42,967 nt of DNA from assembly GCA_016215705.1 (NCBI GenBank), contig JACRIR010000248.1, positions 1 through 42,967 of the forward strand, given 5' to 3'. Of this stretch, positions 31,610 through 42,568 are shown piece after piece (the stretch's first letter is position 1; each line of letters opens with the position of its first letter). The translations under genes and the position numbers were made by a program. This stretch comes from Candidatus Poribacteria bacterium (lineage in GTDB: Bacteria > Abyssobacteria > SURF-5). The notes under the pieces were generated by a model. That model saw only the letters and a list, made by a program, of their open reading frames with translations, was not told the origin of the DNA and searched no databases.

Positions 31610-32213
31610 AGCCAGAATGAAACCTGTGGTGGGGTTGACGGGCGGGATAGGCGCCGGTAAGAGCACCGTCTCGCAAATCTTCTCGCGTCTGGGGGCCGTG
31701 ATCATAGACGCGGACAAGGTGGGCCACCGAATCATACTGCCCGGAGGAAAGGCGTACGACGCCGTTATCCGCGAGTTTGGCCGAGAGATTGTCGAGCCTG
31801 ACGGCACAATCAGCCGCAAGCGACTTGGAGCAATCGTGTTTTCCGATCATGAGAAACTGAAGCGGCTCGATTCCATCATGCACCCGATGATGGCCGAGAC
31901 CATGGCCGAAGAGATCGCCTCACTAAGAAGAATAGCGGCCGCGGACTCCGTGATTGTTCTTGAGGCGGCAGTCCTGATCGAGGCCGGATGGGACAGCCTT
32001 GTCGACCAGGTTTGGGTGGTTGTTTCGGACACGGAACGCGTCGTCGAGAGGCTGGCCGTGAGAAACAAGCTCTCCCGTGAGGAGGTCATGAAACGCATGG
32101 GGGCGCAGATTTCCGATGAAGAAAGGTTGAAACACGCCGACGTCGTGATCACGAACCACGGCTCGTTCGCGGAGATGGAGAAACAGGTGCTCGCGGCATG
32201 GGAAAAACTATAG
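31602..32213 (+). CDS. coaE: Dephospho-CoA kinase
   Basis: The product has 203 residues from a TTG at 31602, which has AAAGGAG 6 nt upstream; an ATG at 31617 is the alternative. It catalyses the last step of coenzyme A synthesis, ATP-dependent phosphorylation of dephospho-CoA. The P-loop is GGIGAGKST (14-22), followed by the family motifs IDADKVGH, LGAIVFSDHEKLKRLDSIMHP and VLIEAGWDSLVDQVWVV. Length is typical (about 200). The upstream miniature element ends just before the ribosome binding site, so the gene probably depends on transcription across the element. Its stop codon touches another F1 repeat. Confidence 0.95.
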   Translation: MTEARMKPVVGLTGGIGAGKSTVSQIFSRLGAVIIDADKVGHRIILPGGKAYDAVIREFGREIVEPDGTISRKRLGAIVFSDHEKLKRLDSIMHPMMAETMAEEIASLRRIAAADSVIVLEAAVLIEAGWDSLVDQVWVVVSDTERVVERLAVRNKLSREEVMKRMGAQISDEERLKHADVVITNHGSFAEMEKQVLAAWEKL

Positions 32214-32246
32214 AAGGCGAAAGACGAAAGGAGCAAGGCGAAAGGG
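32211..32246 (+). repeat. F1 repeat arm starting at the coaE stop codon
   Basis: The TAG of coaE begins the repeat (TAGAAGGCGAAAGACGAAAGG, ending AGGCGAAAGGG). It is the third F1 copy in the window that abuts or contains a stop codon. Confidence 0.75.
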
Positions 32247-32476
32247 AAGAAGCGAGAATGAGGGAAAATGGGGAACAATGGGGGATTTAAGAAGCGCCAG
32301 CGAGACCGCCTCTTATAATTATCAAAAAGAAAAAGAAACTTTGGGAACACGAATGTCATCCCGCGAAACGCGGGACACAAGGCGCGAGACGAACTACACA
32401 AATGAAAAAGAAGAGTTGGATCACGAATGACGCCAATTATACGAATTGCAAATGAACGATAGAGAGGACTCTTGGG

Positions 32477-34816
32477 TTGGTGAATGAATCTTCGCGATGC
32501 AACAATAGGGTTGTCAGACGAATTCTCCGCATGATTGTGGGCCGAATTCTCCCCCCTCTCTTCGTGTTCCTGGCAAGCTTGACCGTCTATGTCTGCACGA
32601 TGCCGCCGGACATCGCCGCAGTCGGCTACGCCGCTGACACACTGAAGTTCCAATATATCGGCAAGGTTTTCGGCACGCCGCACTTCGGGTATCCCACCTA
32701 CATGTTCCTGAACATAATCGTCAGCCGGCTGCCTGTCTTCAATCTCGCATATCGGCTAAACCTGCTTTCCGCGGTGCTTGCTTCGGCGACACTCGTCGTG
32801 CTCTATTTCATAGTCTTGTCTGTCCTTGACAAGAGGAGATGCGGGGACCGTCCGGCAATTCGTCAGAAGGGCGCAGATTGCACCGCAAGGGCGCAGACCT
32901 ATCCCCATAATTCGGGGACACGATGCGGCATCGTGTCCCCGAATTATGGGGGCATCGTATCCCCGAATCATGGGAGGTCCAATCCACAAGCAGGCGCTCT
33001 CCAGTCAAACGGTCCACAGATGGACGATTCACAAGCAAGCGATGCGCAAACACTCCGAATGCAAACAGACAATTCATTGTCCGACAGGCTTATTGCCGTT
33101 GCGTGCGCCCTTCTGTTCGGGGTCACGTACACCTTCTGGGAGAATTCGATAATAGCCGAGGTGTATTCACTGCACACGCTGTTTATGTGCGGGGTGATGT
33201 TGCTGATGCTGCATTGGGAGGAAAGCCGAAGGCCGCTGTTCTATTACTTTGCATGTCTCGTATACGCTGTCAGCTTCGGGAATCATCTTGTCGGAATAAC
33301 GATGCTGCCCGCGCTGGTGTATTGGACTCTTGCGGTCGATCATACGATTCTGTTCAAGAAAAGGACATATCTCCTCATCGCATTATTCATCCTCCTCGGA
33401 ATGGCGCAATATGGATACGTGCTTGCGAGGTCGCGCCAGGTTCCACCGCAAGAGAAGGTCTTTCAGTATTGGCCCTATTTCGAGGACTTCGGCAAGACGC
33501 ATCTGGAGAGTTATGCGCGATCCGTTCCTGAACTGCTCAACGTGGTTTCGGGAGGAGGATGGAGAAACCGCCTCGCGCAGTATTCTCCGGCGAAGCCTGA
33601 TTTCAAAGATCGACTACCCTTGTTCTACAACCTCTTTCTTCTTCAGTACAGTCCCGCGGGTCTGATTCTTGGAGCAACTGGAATCGCCTTCTCATTTCTG
33701 AAGCGCCGCCGACGTGCGATCTTCTTTTCGCTGTTGTTGGCGGCGCACATGGCTTTCGTGGTGACATGGGGCGTGCCCGGAATAGACGTTCACGTTATCC
33801 CCGCGTATCTTATACTGGCCATATTCATCGCGCACAACGACAACTTCTTCCGGACGGCATGGGTCGAACAGCGTCCGGTCGTTCGCCGAATAGGACGGGC
33901 GTGCCTCGTGGCCCTGCTTGCCGCGCTCATAGTATTCTTGACTCTGACGCGTTATCGAAGGCTTGACCAGAGCAAGAATGTCTGGCTCGCGGATATGCTT
34001 GAAACTGCGATTCCGAGGATTCCGGACAACTCCATCATTTTCACGAACCATGTTTATGCGACCGCATTCTGGCAGAAGCTCTATGGCGAAGACGCCCGCC
34101 CCGGCGTCCGAATCACGGTACATCCCATCTGGACGATTTGCCGCGAAGATCTTGTTTATGCGCTCAGGCGCTACCAGAATGTGTTCTATTTCCTGGACGA
34201 ACCATACTGGGGGGCGCTTGCCGAAATGGGAATCGATTTTGAGATTCGGAACTTCTCGAGTCTAAGTCTGGGCAGCTTCCTTTCCGGATTCGAGCCCGGC
34301 GAAATCGTCGCCTCGTATGCGGTTGTCGAAGAGGAAGACACAGCACGCGAAGCGCCAACACCTCCCTTTCCTAACGGAGAGTCTGCACCCCCCTTTCTCA
34401 ACGGAAGATTTACGCCTCCCTTTCTTAACGGAAAGCCTGTACCCCCCTTTCGTGAAGGGGGGATGGGGGGATTTAGCATCCTCGGACTTCTTGAAAGGAA
34501 CGGAAGCATCCGTATTCTCATGACGACGCGTGGGGCTTTCTCCTTGAGGAAAGGCGCTGAGGTTGGGGGAATCAAGCTCCCTGTTGACATAAGAGTTGCG
34601 CCTGGCGAGACTATATATATTGATGGAGTAGATTGCTCTCGGTACAGGAAACGTAATAATCTGGTCGTGCTCGATCCTGTCAGTGGAAAAGTGAAAGCGA
34701 TGGTTTATGTGGATTGGATGCGCGGAACAGCCGTTGACCCCGCCTATGCGCTGCTGGTCAGAGGGACAAAGAGAGTGTCCCGTAATTGTGATTCCGAGGG
34801 CGCAATGACGGATTAA
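32477..34816 (+). CDS. DUF2723 (POMT/TMEM260-like) polytopic membrane protein with repeat insertions
   Basis: The protein has 779 residues from TTG 32477 (AGAGAGGA about 9 nt upstream); GTG 32480 is equivalent. The N-terminal part matches the DUF2723 pattern: MPPDIAAVGYAADT, HFGYPTYMFLN, LAYRLNLLSAV. Many membrane helices follow, with a soluble C-terminal part. Relatives look like GT-C glycosyltransferases of surface glycans or proteins. Three non-family segments are visible: a perfect P1 hairpin in frame (DNA 32903-32951, about residues 143-158, within a hydrophilic loop up to about 205); four 9-residue repeats beginning PPF (629-664); and a C-terminal end formed by a miniature-element end (34770-34789). 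All keep the frame open, so the protein tolerates them, or the gene is decaying. Confidence 0.85.
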   Translation: MVNESSRCNNRVVRRILRMIVGRILPPLFVFLASLTVYVCTMPPDIAAVGYAADTLKFQYIGKVFGTPHFGYPTYMFLNIIVSRLPVFNLAYRLNLLSAVLASATLVVLYFIVLSVLDKRRCGDRPAIRQKGADCTARAQTYPHNSGTRCGIVSPNYGGIVSPNHGRSNPQAGALQSNGPQMDDSQASDAQTLRMQTDNSLSDRLIAVACALLFGVTYTFWENSIIAEVYSLHTLFMCGVMLLMLHWEESRRPLFYYFACLVYAVSFGNHLVGITMLPALVYWTLAVDHTILFKKRTYLLIALFILLGMAQYGYVLARSRQVPPQEKVFQYWPYFEDFGKTHLESYARSVPELLNVVSGGGWRNRLAQYSPAKPDFKDRLPLFYNLFLLQYSPAGLILGATGIAFSFLKRRRRAIFFSLLLAAHMAFVVTWGVPGIDVHVIPAYLILAIFIAHNDNFFRTAWVEQRPVVRRIGRACLVALLAALIVFLTLTRYRRLDQSKNVWLADMLETAIPRIPDNSIIFTNHVYATAFWQKLYGEDARPGVRITVHPIWTICREDLVYALRRYQNVFYFLDEPYWGALAEMGIDFEIRNFSSLSLGSFLSGFEPGEIVASYAVVEEEDTAREAPTPPFPNGESAPPFLNGRFTPPFLNGKPVPPFREGGMGGFSILGLLERNGSIRILMTTRGAFSLRKGAEVGGIKLPVDIRVAPGETIYIDGVDCSRYRKRNNLVVLDPVSGKVKAMVYVDWMRGTAVDPAYALLVRGTKRVSRNCDSEGAMTD
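32903..32975. repeat. P1 palindrome, 24-bp perfect stem, inside a coding sequence
   Basis: 32903-32926 pairs perfectly with 32928-32951 around one base, the longest stem of the family in the window. A partial second copy follows (32953-32975). It is translated as NSGTRCGIVSPNYGG within the DUF2723 protein. Confidence 0.95.
34361..34468 (+). repeat. Four 27-bp tandem repeats in frame (PPF repeats)
   Basis: Units at 34361, 34388, 34415 and 34442 encode PPFPNGESA, PPFLNGRFT, PPFLNGKPV and PPFREGGMG. The last unit extends into GAAGGGGGGATGGGGGGATTT, the same type of sequence as 20554-20597 and 35190-35220. Confidence 0.9.
34770..34789. repeat. Solo end of the miniature element, at the 3' end of the DUF2723 gene
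   Basis: Twenty bases are identical to 20636-20655, the left end of the element at 20639-20726. The DUF2723 frame reads through it and stops 27 bases later. Confidence 0.7.
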
Positions 34817-34844
34817 GAAATGGGAGAATACGGTCTAGTTCGAT

Positions 34845-34874
34845 TTGACGCAGTCGTCGGACTCATGATATATT
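34845..34874 (+). promoter_or_regulatory. Sigma-70-type promoter for the YkgJ-family gene
   Basis: TTGACG (34845-34850), an 18-nt spacer and TATATT (34869-34874) lie about 38 nt before the ATG at 34912. Confidence 0.6.
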
Positions 34875-34911
34875 AAAATGATTTTGAATCGAGCAAGGAG
34901 AGACTTGTGCT

Positions 34912-35163
34912 ATGGCCGGCGTGGATGCGAGAGCGTTGGGGCTGAAAATCCAGAGGACGTTTACGTCCCTTCTTCCCGTTGACGAGGGTCGAAAAGGCTC
35001 GTGCCGCAGGTGCGGCCAATGCTGCAAATTAGCCTTTGATTGTCCGTTTTATGACGGAAAAGGATGTGTTGTCTATTCGTTGCGACCCCCGCAGTGCCGC
35101 AAATACCCGCGCACGAAGGAAGAGTCTATCGTGCAGGATTGCGGCTTCATTTTCGGCGACTGA
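34912..35163 (+). CDS. Small YkgJ-type Cys-cluster protein
   Basis: The product has 83 residues from the ATG at 34912, with AAGGAG 11 nt upstream and a good promoter before it. The motif CRRCGQCCKLAFDCPFYDGKGCVVY followed by PPQCRKYP gives eight or so conserved Cys, the pattern of the YkgJ (CxxCGxCC) family, thought to bind zinc or an iron-sulfur cluster. A further Cys occurs at QDCGF. The function is unknown. It is not obviously in an operon with carB: about 200 nt of repeats separate them. Confidence 0.8.
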   Translation: MAGVDARALGLKIQRTFTSLLPVDEGRKGSCRRCGQCCKLAFDCPFYDGKGCVVYSLRPPQCRKYPRTKEESIVQDCGFIFGD

Positions 35164-35189
35164 ATCGTCACGGATTTGTACGACAAATC

Positions 35190-35313
35190 CCCCCTACCCC
35201 CCCCTTTTTATAAAGGGGGGATACTGCGTTTTCCCTTTGGATAAAAGGGGAATATTGCATTTCCCTTTGCATAAAGGGGGATACTGCATTTCCCCTTTGG
35301 AAAAGGGCGATGG
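35190..35313. repeat. AAAGGGGG-type repeat block with 30-bp tandem units
   Basis: A CCCCCCCTTTTTATAAAGGGGGG hairpin is followed by three tandem units of 30-31 bp (35210-35240, 35241-35270, 35271-35300; pattern ATAAAGGGGGATACTGCATT then TCCCTTTGG) and a partial fourth. It lies in the carB leader. Related sequence is at 20554-20635 and in the DUF2723 gene. Confidence 0.85.
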
Positions 35314-35360
35314 AGATTTTGCGAGCGGGGGATGGAGATTCTACGAGCGATTGACTTTCA

Positions 35361-38645
<3,285 letters not shown>

Positions 38646-38677
38646 AAACCGCGAAATGGCGACCCGCCGTAGATGGC

Positions 38678-38707
38678 TTGACTGTCAGTTACTTAGCCTT
38701 GTATAAT
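38678..38707 (+). promoter_or_regulatory. Sigma-70-type promoter for the ABC transporter operon
   Basis: TTGACT (38678-38683), an 18-nt spacer and a perfect TATAAT (38702-38707). It lies 66 nt before the ATG at 38774 and just after carB. Confidence 0.75.
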
Positions 38708-38773
38708 TAACTCTTGGCTTTTCCTGCCCAAGTCTCGGGAGTCGAGGTATCTAAACTCGGAGAACAGAGTATT

Positions 38774-39736
38774 ATGCCAGCAGCAATTGAAATCATCAAT
38801 CTAACGAAGACCTATCGCTCACTGTTCGGCCTGCGGCAGGTAACCGCAGTGGACAATCTCAACCTTCATGTCGATGAAGGAGAGGTGTTCGGTTTCCTCG
38901 GGCCGAATGGCGCCGGAAAGACGACCACGATAAAGATTCTGCTCGGCATCCTTTACCCGAGCTCGGGCGAGTGCAAGCTTTTCGGAGAGCAATTCACCTC
39001 GAGCAGCGCTTTTGCTCCCGAAACAGCCGATAGCAGGCTGAAGGCGAGTATCGGTTATCTGCCTGAAGGGCCGTATTTTCACGAGTTTCTTACCGGCCGG
39101 GAAGTTCTTGCGTTTTACGGACGGCTGTATGGTCTGGGTGGGCAGAATCTCAAGAAACGAATCAGTGAGACACTCGAGATTGTCGGAATGGAATACGCCG
39201 CTGACCGTCTCGTGCAGCACTACTCGAAGGGGATGCGTCAGCGTGTAGGATTGGCGCAAGCCCTCTTGAGCGATCCCAAGCTCCTGATCCTCGATGAGCC
39301 GACCGTGGGCCTTGACCCGATAGCCCGGCGCGAGATAAGAGATTTACTGTTGAAGTTAAAGGGTCTCGGCAAGACGCTTTTCATCTGTTCGCACGAGCTG
39401 AGCGAAGTCGAGATGGTTTGTGAGAGAATAGGGATAGTCAATCACGGCAAACTGATAAAGTATGGCAAGCTTGTGGACCTGGCTTTCAAGGACCGAGCGG
39501 TGGAAATCCATGTTGCGTCTCTATCCGATGAGACCCGCAAGAAGCTCGAGGCCCTCAACTGCATCACGGGGAAACACGAGACGGGGCTAACCAGTATCCG
39601 TCTGCCGGCGCGGCAGGCGGTTTATGACGTGCTGGATGTTTTGAAAGCAAGTTCGACGGACGTTGTAGAGGTTCTTTCGCAGAAAGAGAGTTTGGAGGAT
39701 TTGTTCATTCGCACCGTCAAGGAGGAAGTCGCGTGA
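38774..39736 (+). CDS. ABC transporter ATP-binding protein
   Basis: The product has 320 residues from the ATG at 38774 (CGGAGAA about 9 nt upstream). Walker A is GPNGAGKTT, the signature is YSKGMRQRVGLAQALL, Walker B is LLILDEPTVGLDP, and the switch His is in CSHELSEVE. The C-terminal extension after about residue 230 is typical of CcmA/NatA/DrrA-type subunits. The gene overlaps the next by 4 nt (GTGA), so it is translationally coupled to the permease at 39733-40530. It probably exports or extrudes a substrate; the cargo is unknown. Confidence 0.95.
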   Translation: MPAAIEIINLTKTYRSLFGLRQVTAVDNLNLHVDEGEVFGFLGPNGAGKTTTIKILLGILYPSSGECKLFGEQFTSSSAFAPETADSRLKASIGYLPEGPYFHEFLTGREVLAFYGRLYGLGGQNLKKRISETLEIVGMEYAADRLVQHYSKGMRQRVGLAQALLSDPKLLILDEPTVGLDPIARREIRDLLLKLKGLGKTLFICSHELSEVEMVCERIGIVNHGKLIKYGKLVDLAFKDRAVEIHVASLSDETRKKLEALNCITGKHETGLTSIRLPARQAVYDVLDVLKASSTDVVEVLSQKESLEDLFIRTVKEEVA

Positions 39737-40530
39737 ATTCCATCGTCATCGGGCTCAATGCGTATCGAGAATCAATCAGAAAGAAGACCCTCATCGCGTT
39801 TCTTCTCTTCGCGATGCTCGTGATAGGAACCTCGACCTTCTTGACCGTCCTCTCACCCGGCGAAGAGATCAAGATGGTGAAGGACGTATGCTTAAGTTCA
39901 ATATCTTTCTTCGGGATGCTCATAGCGGTGTTCGGGGCGGGGGCATTAATACCTCAGGAGACTGATAACAGGACCATCCACACGATCTTGTCGAAGCCCA
40001 TGAGGCGAATCACGTATCTTCTGGGGAAATACCTTGGCGCACAGCTCACGATACTGTTAAACCTCGGCCTGATGGCGGTTCTGTTTCTGGTGATCCTGTA
40101 TTTACAGTCGAGGCGATATGTGGATGAATCGCAGGCGCCTTTTTCCGCCACGGCGCTGGTAACCATGAAAGCGATGGTCCTCGTGTTCTTCGAGATGCTT
40201 GTGCTTTCCGCGCTTGCGCTTGCGGTCTCGACACTTTCGACATCGGCGACGCTTCCGGTGATAGTCGGCATATTCATTTACATTGTGGGCCATTCGGTCA
40301 ACTATCTCAAGAACCTCAGCGAGCATGCTCCCTCCGAGTTCATGTCGATTATTATCAGGCAGTTCTACCTGATACTTCCGAATTTCAGCAACTTCTACCT
40401 GAGGAATCAGTTGATACATAACGATCCTTATGTTCCGCAGGGCATACTGAAGCTGTTCGCTTATGCGTTCTTGTATGCGGCTTTCGGATTGCTGATAGCG
40501 TATTTGTTGTTCCGGAAAAAGGATATGTGA
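39733..40530 (+). CDS. ABC-2-type transporter permease
   Basis: The product has 265 residues, starting at GTG 39733 inside the stop region of the ATP-binding gene. About six hydrophobic helices are visible (for example FLLFAMLVIGTSTFLTVL, FFGMLIAVFGAGALI, LTILLNLGLMAVLFLVILYL, FAYAFLYAAFGLLIAYLLF). The segment IPQETDNRTIHTILSKPMRRITYLLGKYLG is the cytoplasmic coupling motif typical of ABC-2 family permeases. It forms the membrane part of the transporter with the preceding gene. Confidence 0.93.
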   Translation: MNSIVIGLNAYRESIRKKTLIAFLLFAMLVIGTSTFLTVLSPGEEIKMVKDVCLSSISFFGMLIAVFGAGALIPQETDNRTIHTILSKPMRRITYLLGKYLGAQLTILLNLGLMAVLFLVILYLQSRRYVDESQAPFSATALVTMKAMVLVFFEMLVLSALALAVSTLSTSATLPVIVGIFIYIVGHSVNYLKNLSEHAPSEFMSIIIRQFYLILPNFSNFYLRNQLIHNDPYVPQGILKLFAYAFLYAAFGLLIAYLLFRKKDM

Positions 40531-40536
40531 TTAGCC

Positions 40537-41622
40537 ATGAAAAGTTGGAAAGAATGGTTGGCGTTCGGCGCTCTTGCGCTTGCATTCCTGATCCCCATAT
40601 CCTTGCTCCAAAGCGGCATCGACGGAGATGAGGCGCGAGTGCTGTTCCTGAGATGGATCGACAACCAGGAGGCTTATGAAGGGCAACTACTGCAGAAGAT
40701 TACCGGCGGGACGGATGACCGGACTGTCGAAGAGAAGGACTTATTTAAGAACGTTGAGGATGTCGGAGAGTCGCTGAACTCGGGTTTCAGACGGCTTTCC
40801 GTCAGGGAGAAGTGGAATACCCTGCACAACCGTCAATTCGAGCCATTCTACGAACAGTTTCAGCGACTCGCCGGACAGGCCAAAATCAAGGCTGTCGAGG
40901 GCCAGATTGAGTGGTCGAATCCGGACGTGAGCGCCAACGTGGGAGCGCTGGTTCTCGGTTTCAGAAAACTTGTTGCGGATTTGCTCTGGCTCAAGGTGGA
41001 CCAGTACTGGCATCTCGGCATGGTTCAGAGAATGCTCCCCGCGATGGAGACGGTGGTTACGCTCGACCCGCATTTCATCGAGGCATACGCGCTCGGGGCC
41101 TGGCATCTCGCATACAATGTGACGGTAATGTTCCATTCGCTCGATGAGAAAATGAAATACATCGACCAGGGCATCCATCTCCTGGAGAAAGGGATAAAGA
41201 GTAATCCACGCAATTCCAAGCTTTATGCAGAACTTGGTTTCACGATCTATTTCCGGAAGATGGGCGACTGGGAAAAAGCCGCCTATTACCTTGGCGAAGC
41301 CACAAAATATGAGCATGAACCGTGGGTCGAACGCGCATATGCTCTCTCCCTCGAGCGACTGCTTCAGGAAGAAAAGGCTCTTGCGGTTCTCGAGGACTAT
41401 GACCGAAGGCATCCCGAACTCGTGATGCAGCAGTTATCGATGGCCCGGCTCCGGAAGAAACTGGAAGCCCGCCAGGTCGAGAAGGACGGCGACCTCGAAC
41501 ATGCTTTGAGAATCTGGGATTTCCTCAGAACCGATGATCCGGGCGACGTCGTTGCCCCCAAGGAATTCTTGCGGATCAAGCATCTACTGAGTGAGCAGCA
41601 TCGCGGCGCCTCGCGAGACTAA
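40537..41622 (+). CDS. Membrane-anchored TPR-like protein of the ABC operon
   Basis: The product has 361 residues, 6 nt after the permease stop. One N-terminal membrane helix (WLAFGALALAFLIPISLL) is followed by a soluble part rich in TPR-like helices, for example PHFIEAYALGAWHLAYN, GIHLLEKGIKSNPRNSKLYAELGFTIY and WEKAAYYLGEATKYEHEPWVERAYALSLERLLQ. Such proteins usually act as scaffolds. Its position makes it a likely accessory of the ABC transporter. The family name is not recognised. Confidence 0.85.
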   Translation: MKSWKEWLAFGALALAFLIPISLLQSGIDGDEARVLFLRWIDNQEAYEGQLLQKITGGTDDRTVEEKDLFKNVEDVGESLNSGFRRLSVREKWNTLHNRQFEPFYEQFQRLAGQAKIKAVEGQIEWSNPDVSANVGALVLGFRKLVADLLWLKVDQYWHLGMVQRMLPAMETVVTLDPHFIEAYALGAWHLAYNVTVMFHSLDEKMKYIDQGIHLLEKGIKSNPRNSKLYAELGFTIYFRKMGDWEKAAYYLGEATKYEHEPWVERAYALSLERLLQEEKALAVLEDYDRRHPELVMQQLSMARLRKKLEARQVEKDGDLEHALRIWDFLRTDDPGDVVAPKEFLRIKHLLSEQHRGASRD

Positions 41623-41742
41623 CTCACTCACCCTGCAACCGACTCTCGATCGCCCTGGCCCACGTCCGGATTCGCATCTGCAAGCCTCGGCGCATGATTC
41701 TAAATTGTGGGACGTTTCGATATCCATCCGTACTTTGTAGGA

Positions 41743-41756
41743 CGACTCGCGAGTCG
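41743..41756. repeat. CGACTCGCGAGTCG palindrome (family P2)
   Basis: A perfect 14-bp palindrome flanked by GTAGGA and CCTCTATG, related to the copy at 5164-5184. It lies in the 184-nt gap before yggS, about 50 nt from the start codon. Confidence 0.75.
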
Positions 41757-41806
41757 CCTCTATGAGGTAAGCCAAGAACCTCTACCGGGCCGGTCGTTAG
41801 CGCACA

Positions 41807-42487
41807 ATGAGCATAAAGACAAATCTTGAGCGTTTGCGCGGGCGAATAGAAAGCGCCGCTGAGCGGGCAGGGCGTAATCCTGCCGACATAAAGCTGGTGG
41901 CGGTGACAAAAACAGTGGGCGTCGACAAGATAAAGGAAGCCATTGACTGCGGCGCCCGGCACATCGGCGAGAGCAGGGTTCTTGAGGCGGCGGAAAAGCA
42001 ACCCTCAATAGGACGGTCGGTCGAGTGGCACATGGTGGGGCATCTCCAATCGCGGAAGGCGAAGCAGGCGGTCGAGTTATTCGACATGATCCAATCGATC
42101 GAGAGCATCTCCGTAGCGGATGCGCTCGAGAGAAGATGCTCGGAGATGGGGCGAATCATGCGCGTGCTAGTCGAGGTGAACACTTCGGGTGAGCAGCAGA
42201 AAAACGGCGTTTCGCCCGAGGAAGCGGAATCATTGATTCGCCGGATTGCGGCAAGACGGAGCTTGCGCATAGAGGGTCTGATGACGATGGCCGCGCTCTC
42301 GGCGGAGCCTGAGCAGGCCCGGCCTTCTTTCCGGCTGCTGCGCGAGTTGGCGGAACGTCTCAGAGAGAAGGACATCGAAGGGGTCCGCCTCGATGTTCTT
42401 TCAATGGGCATGAGTGGCGACTTCGAGATTGCAGTAGAGGAAGGCGCGACGATGCTGCGGATCGGGACTGCGATATTCGCGGAATAG
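41807..42487 (+). CDS. yggS: PLP homeostasis protein, YggS/PLPBP family
   Basis: The product has 226 residues, the typical length. LVAVTKT carries the Lys that binds pyridoxal phosphate; GARHIGESRVLEA, WHMVGHLQSRKAK, LVEVNTSGEQQKNGVSPEE, GLMTMAA and LSMGMSGDFEIAVEEGATMLRIGTAIF are the family blocks (a TIM-barrel like alanine racemase, but without racemase activity). It buffers PLP and amino-acid pools. No strong ribosome binding site is visible before the ATG at 41807. It precedes pheS on the same strand. Confidence 0.96.
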   Translation: MSIKTNLERLRGRIESAAERAGRNPADIKLVAVTKTVGVDKIKEAIDCGARHIGESRVLEAAEKQPSIGRSVEWHMVGHLQSRKAKQAVELFDMIQSIESISVADALERRCSEMGRIMRVLVEVNTSGEQQKNGVSPEEAESLIRRIAARRSLRIEGLMTMAALSAEPEQARPSFRLLRELAERLREKDIEGVRLDVLSMGMSGDFEIAVEEGATMLRIGTAIFAE

Positions 42488-42505
42488 ACTGATGGCGGCA
42501 TCGGC

Positions 42506-42524
42506 CGGGCGGGCAGTCCGCCCG
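42506..42524. other. GC hairpin in the pheS leader
   Basis: CGGGCGG (42506-42512) pairs with CCGCCCG (42518-42524) around GCAGT. It lies between yggS and pheS. No T-run follows, so it is not a standard terminator; an attenuator role is possible but unproven. Confidence 0.4.
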
Positions 42525-42568
42525 AGGGTATTATCAGTCCTGCCGTCAGTGGAACGAGGTCTCTGAAT

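Noticed and set aside
35210-35300. CRISPR array
   Set aside because: The units are contiguous tandem repeats without spacers, and no cas gene is in the window.
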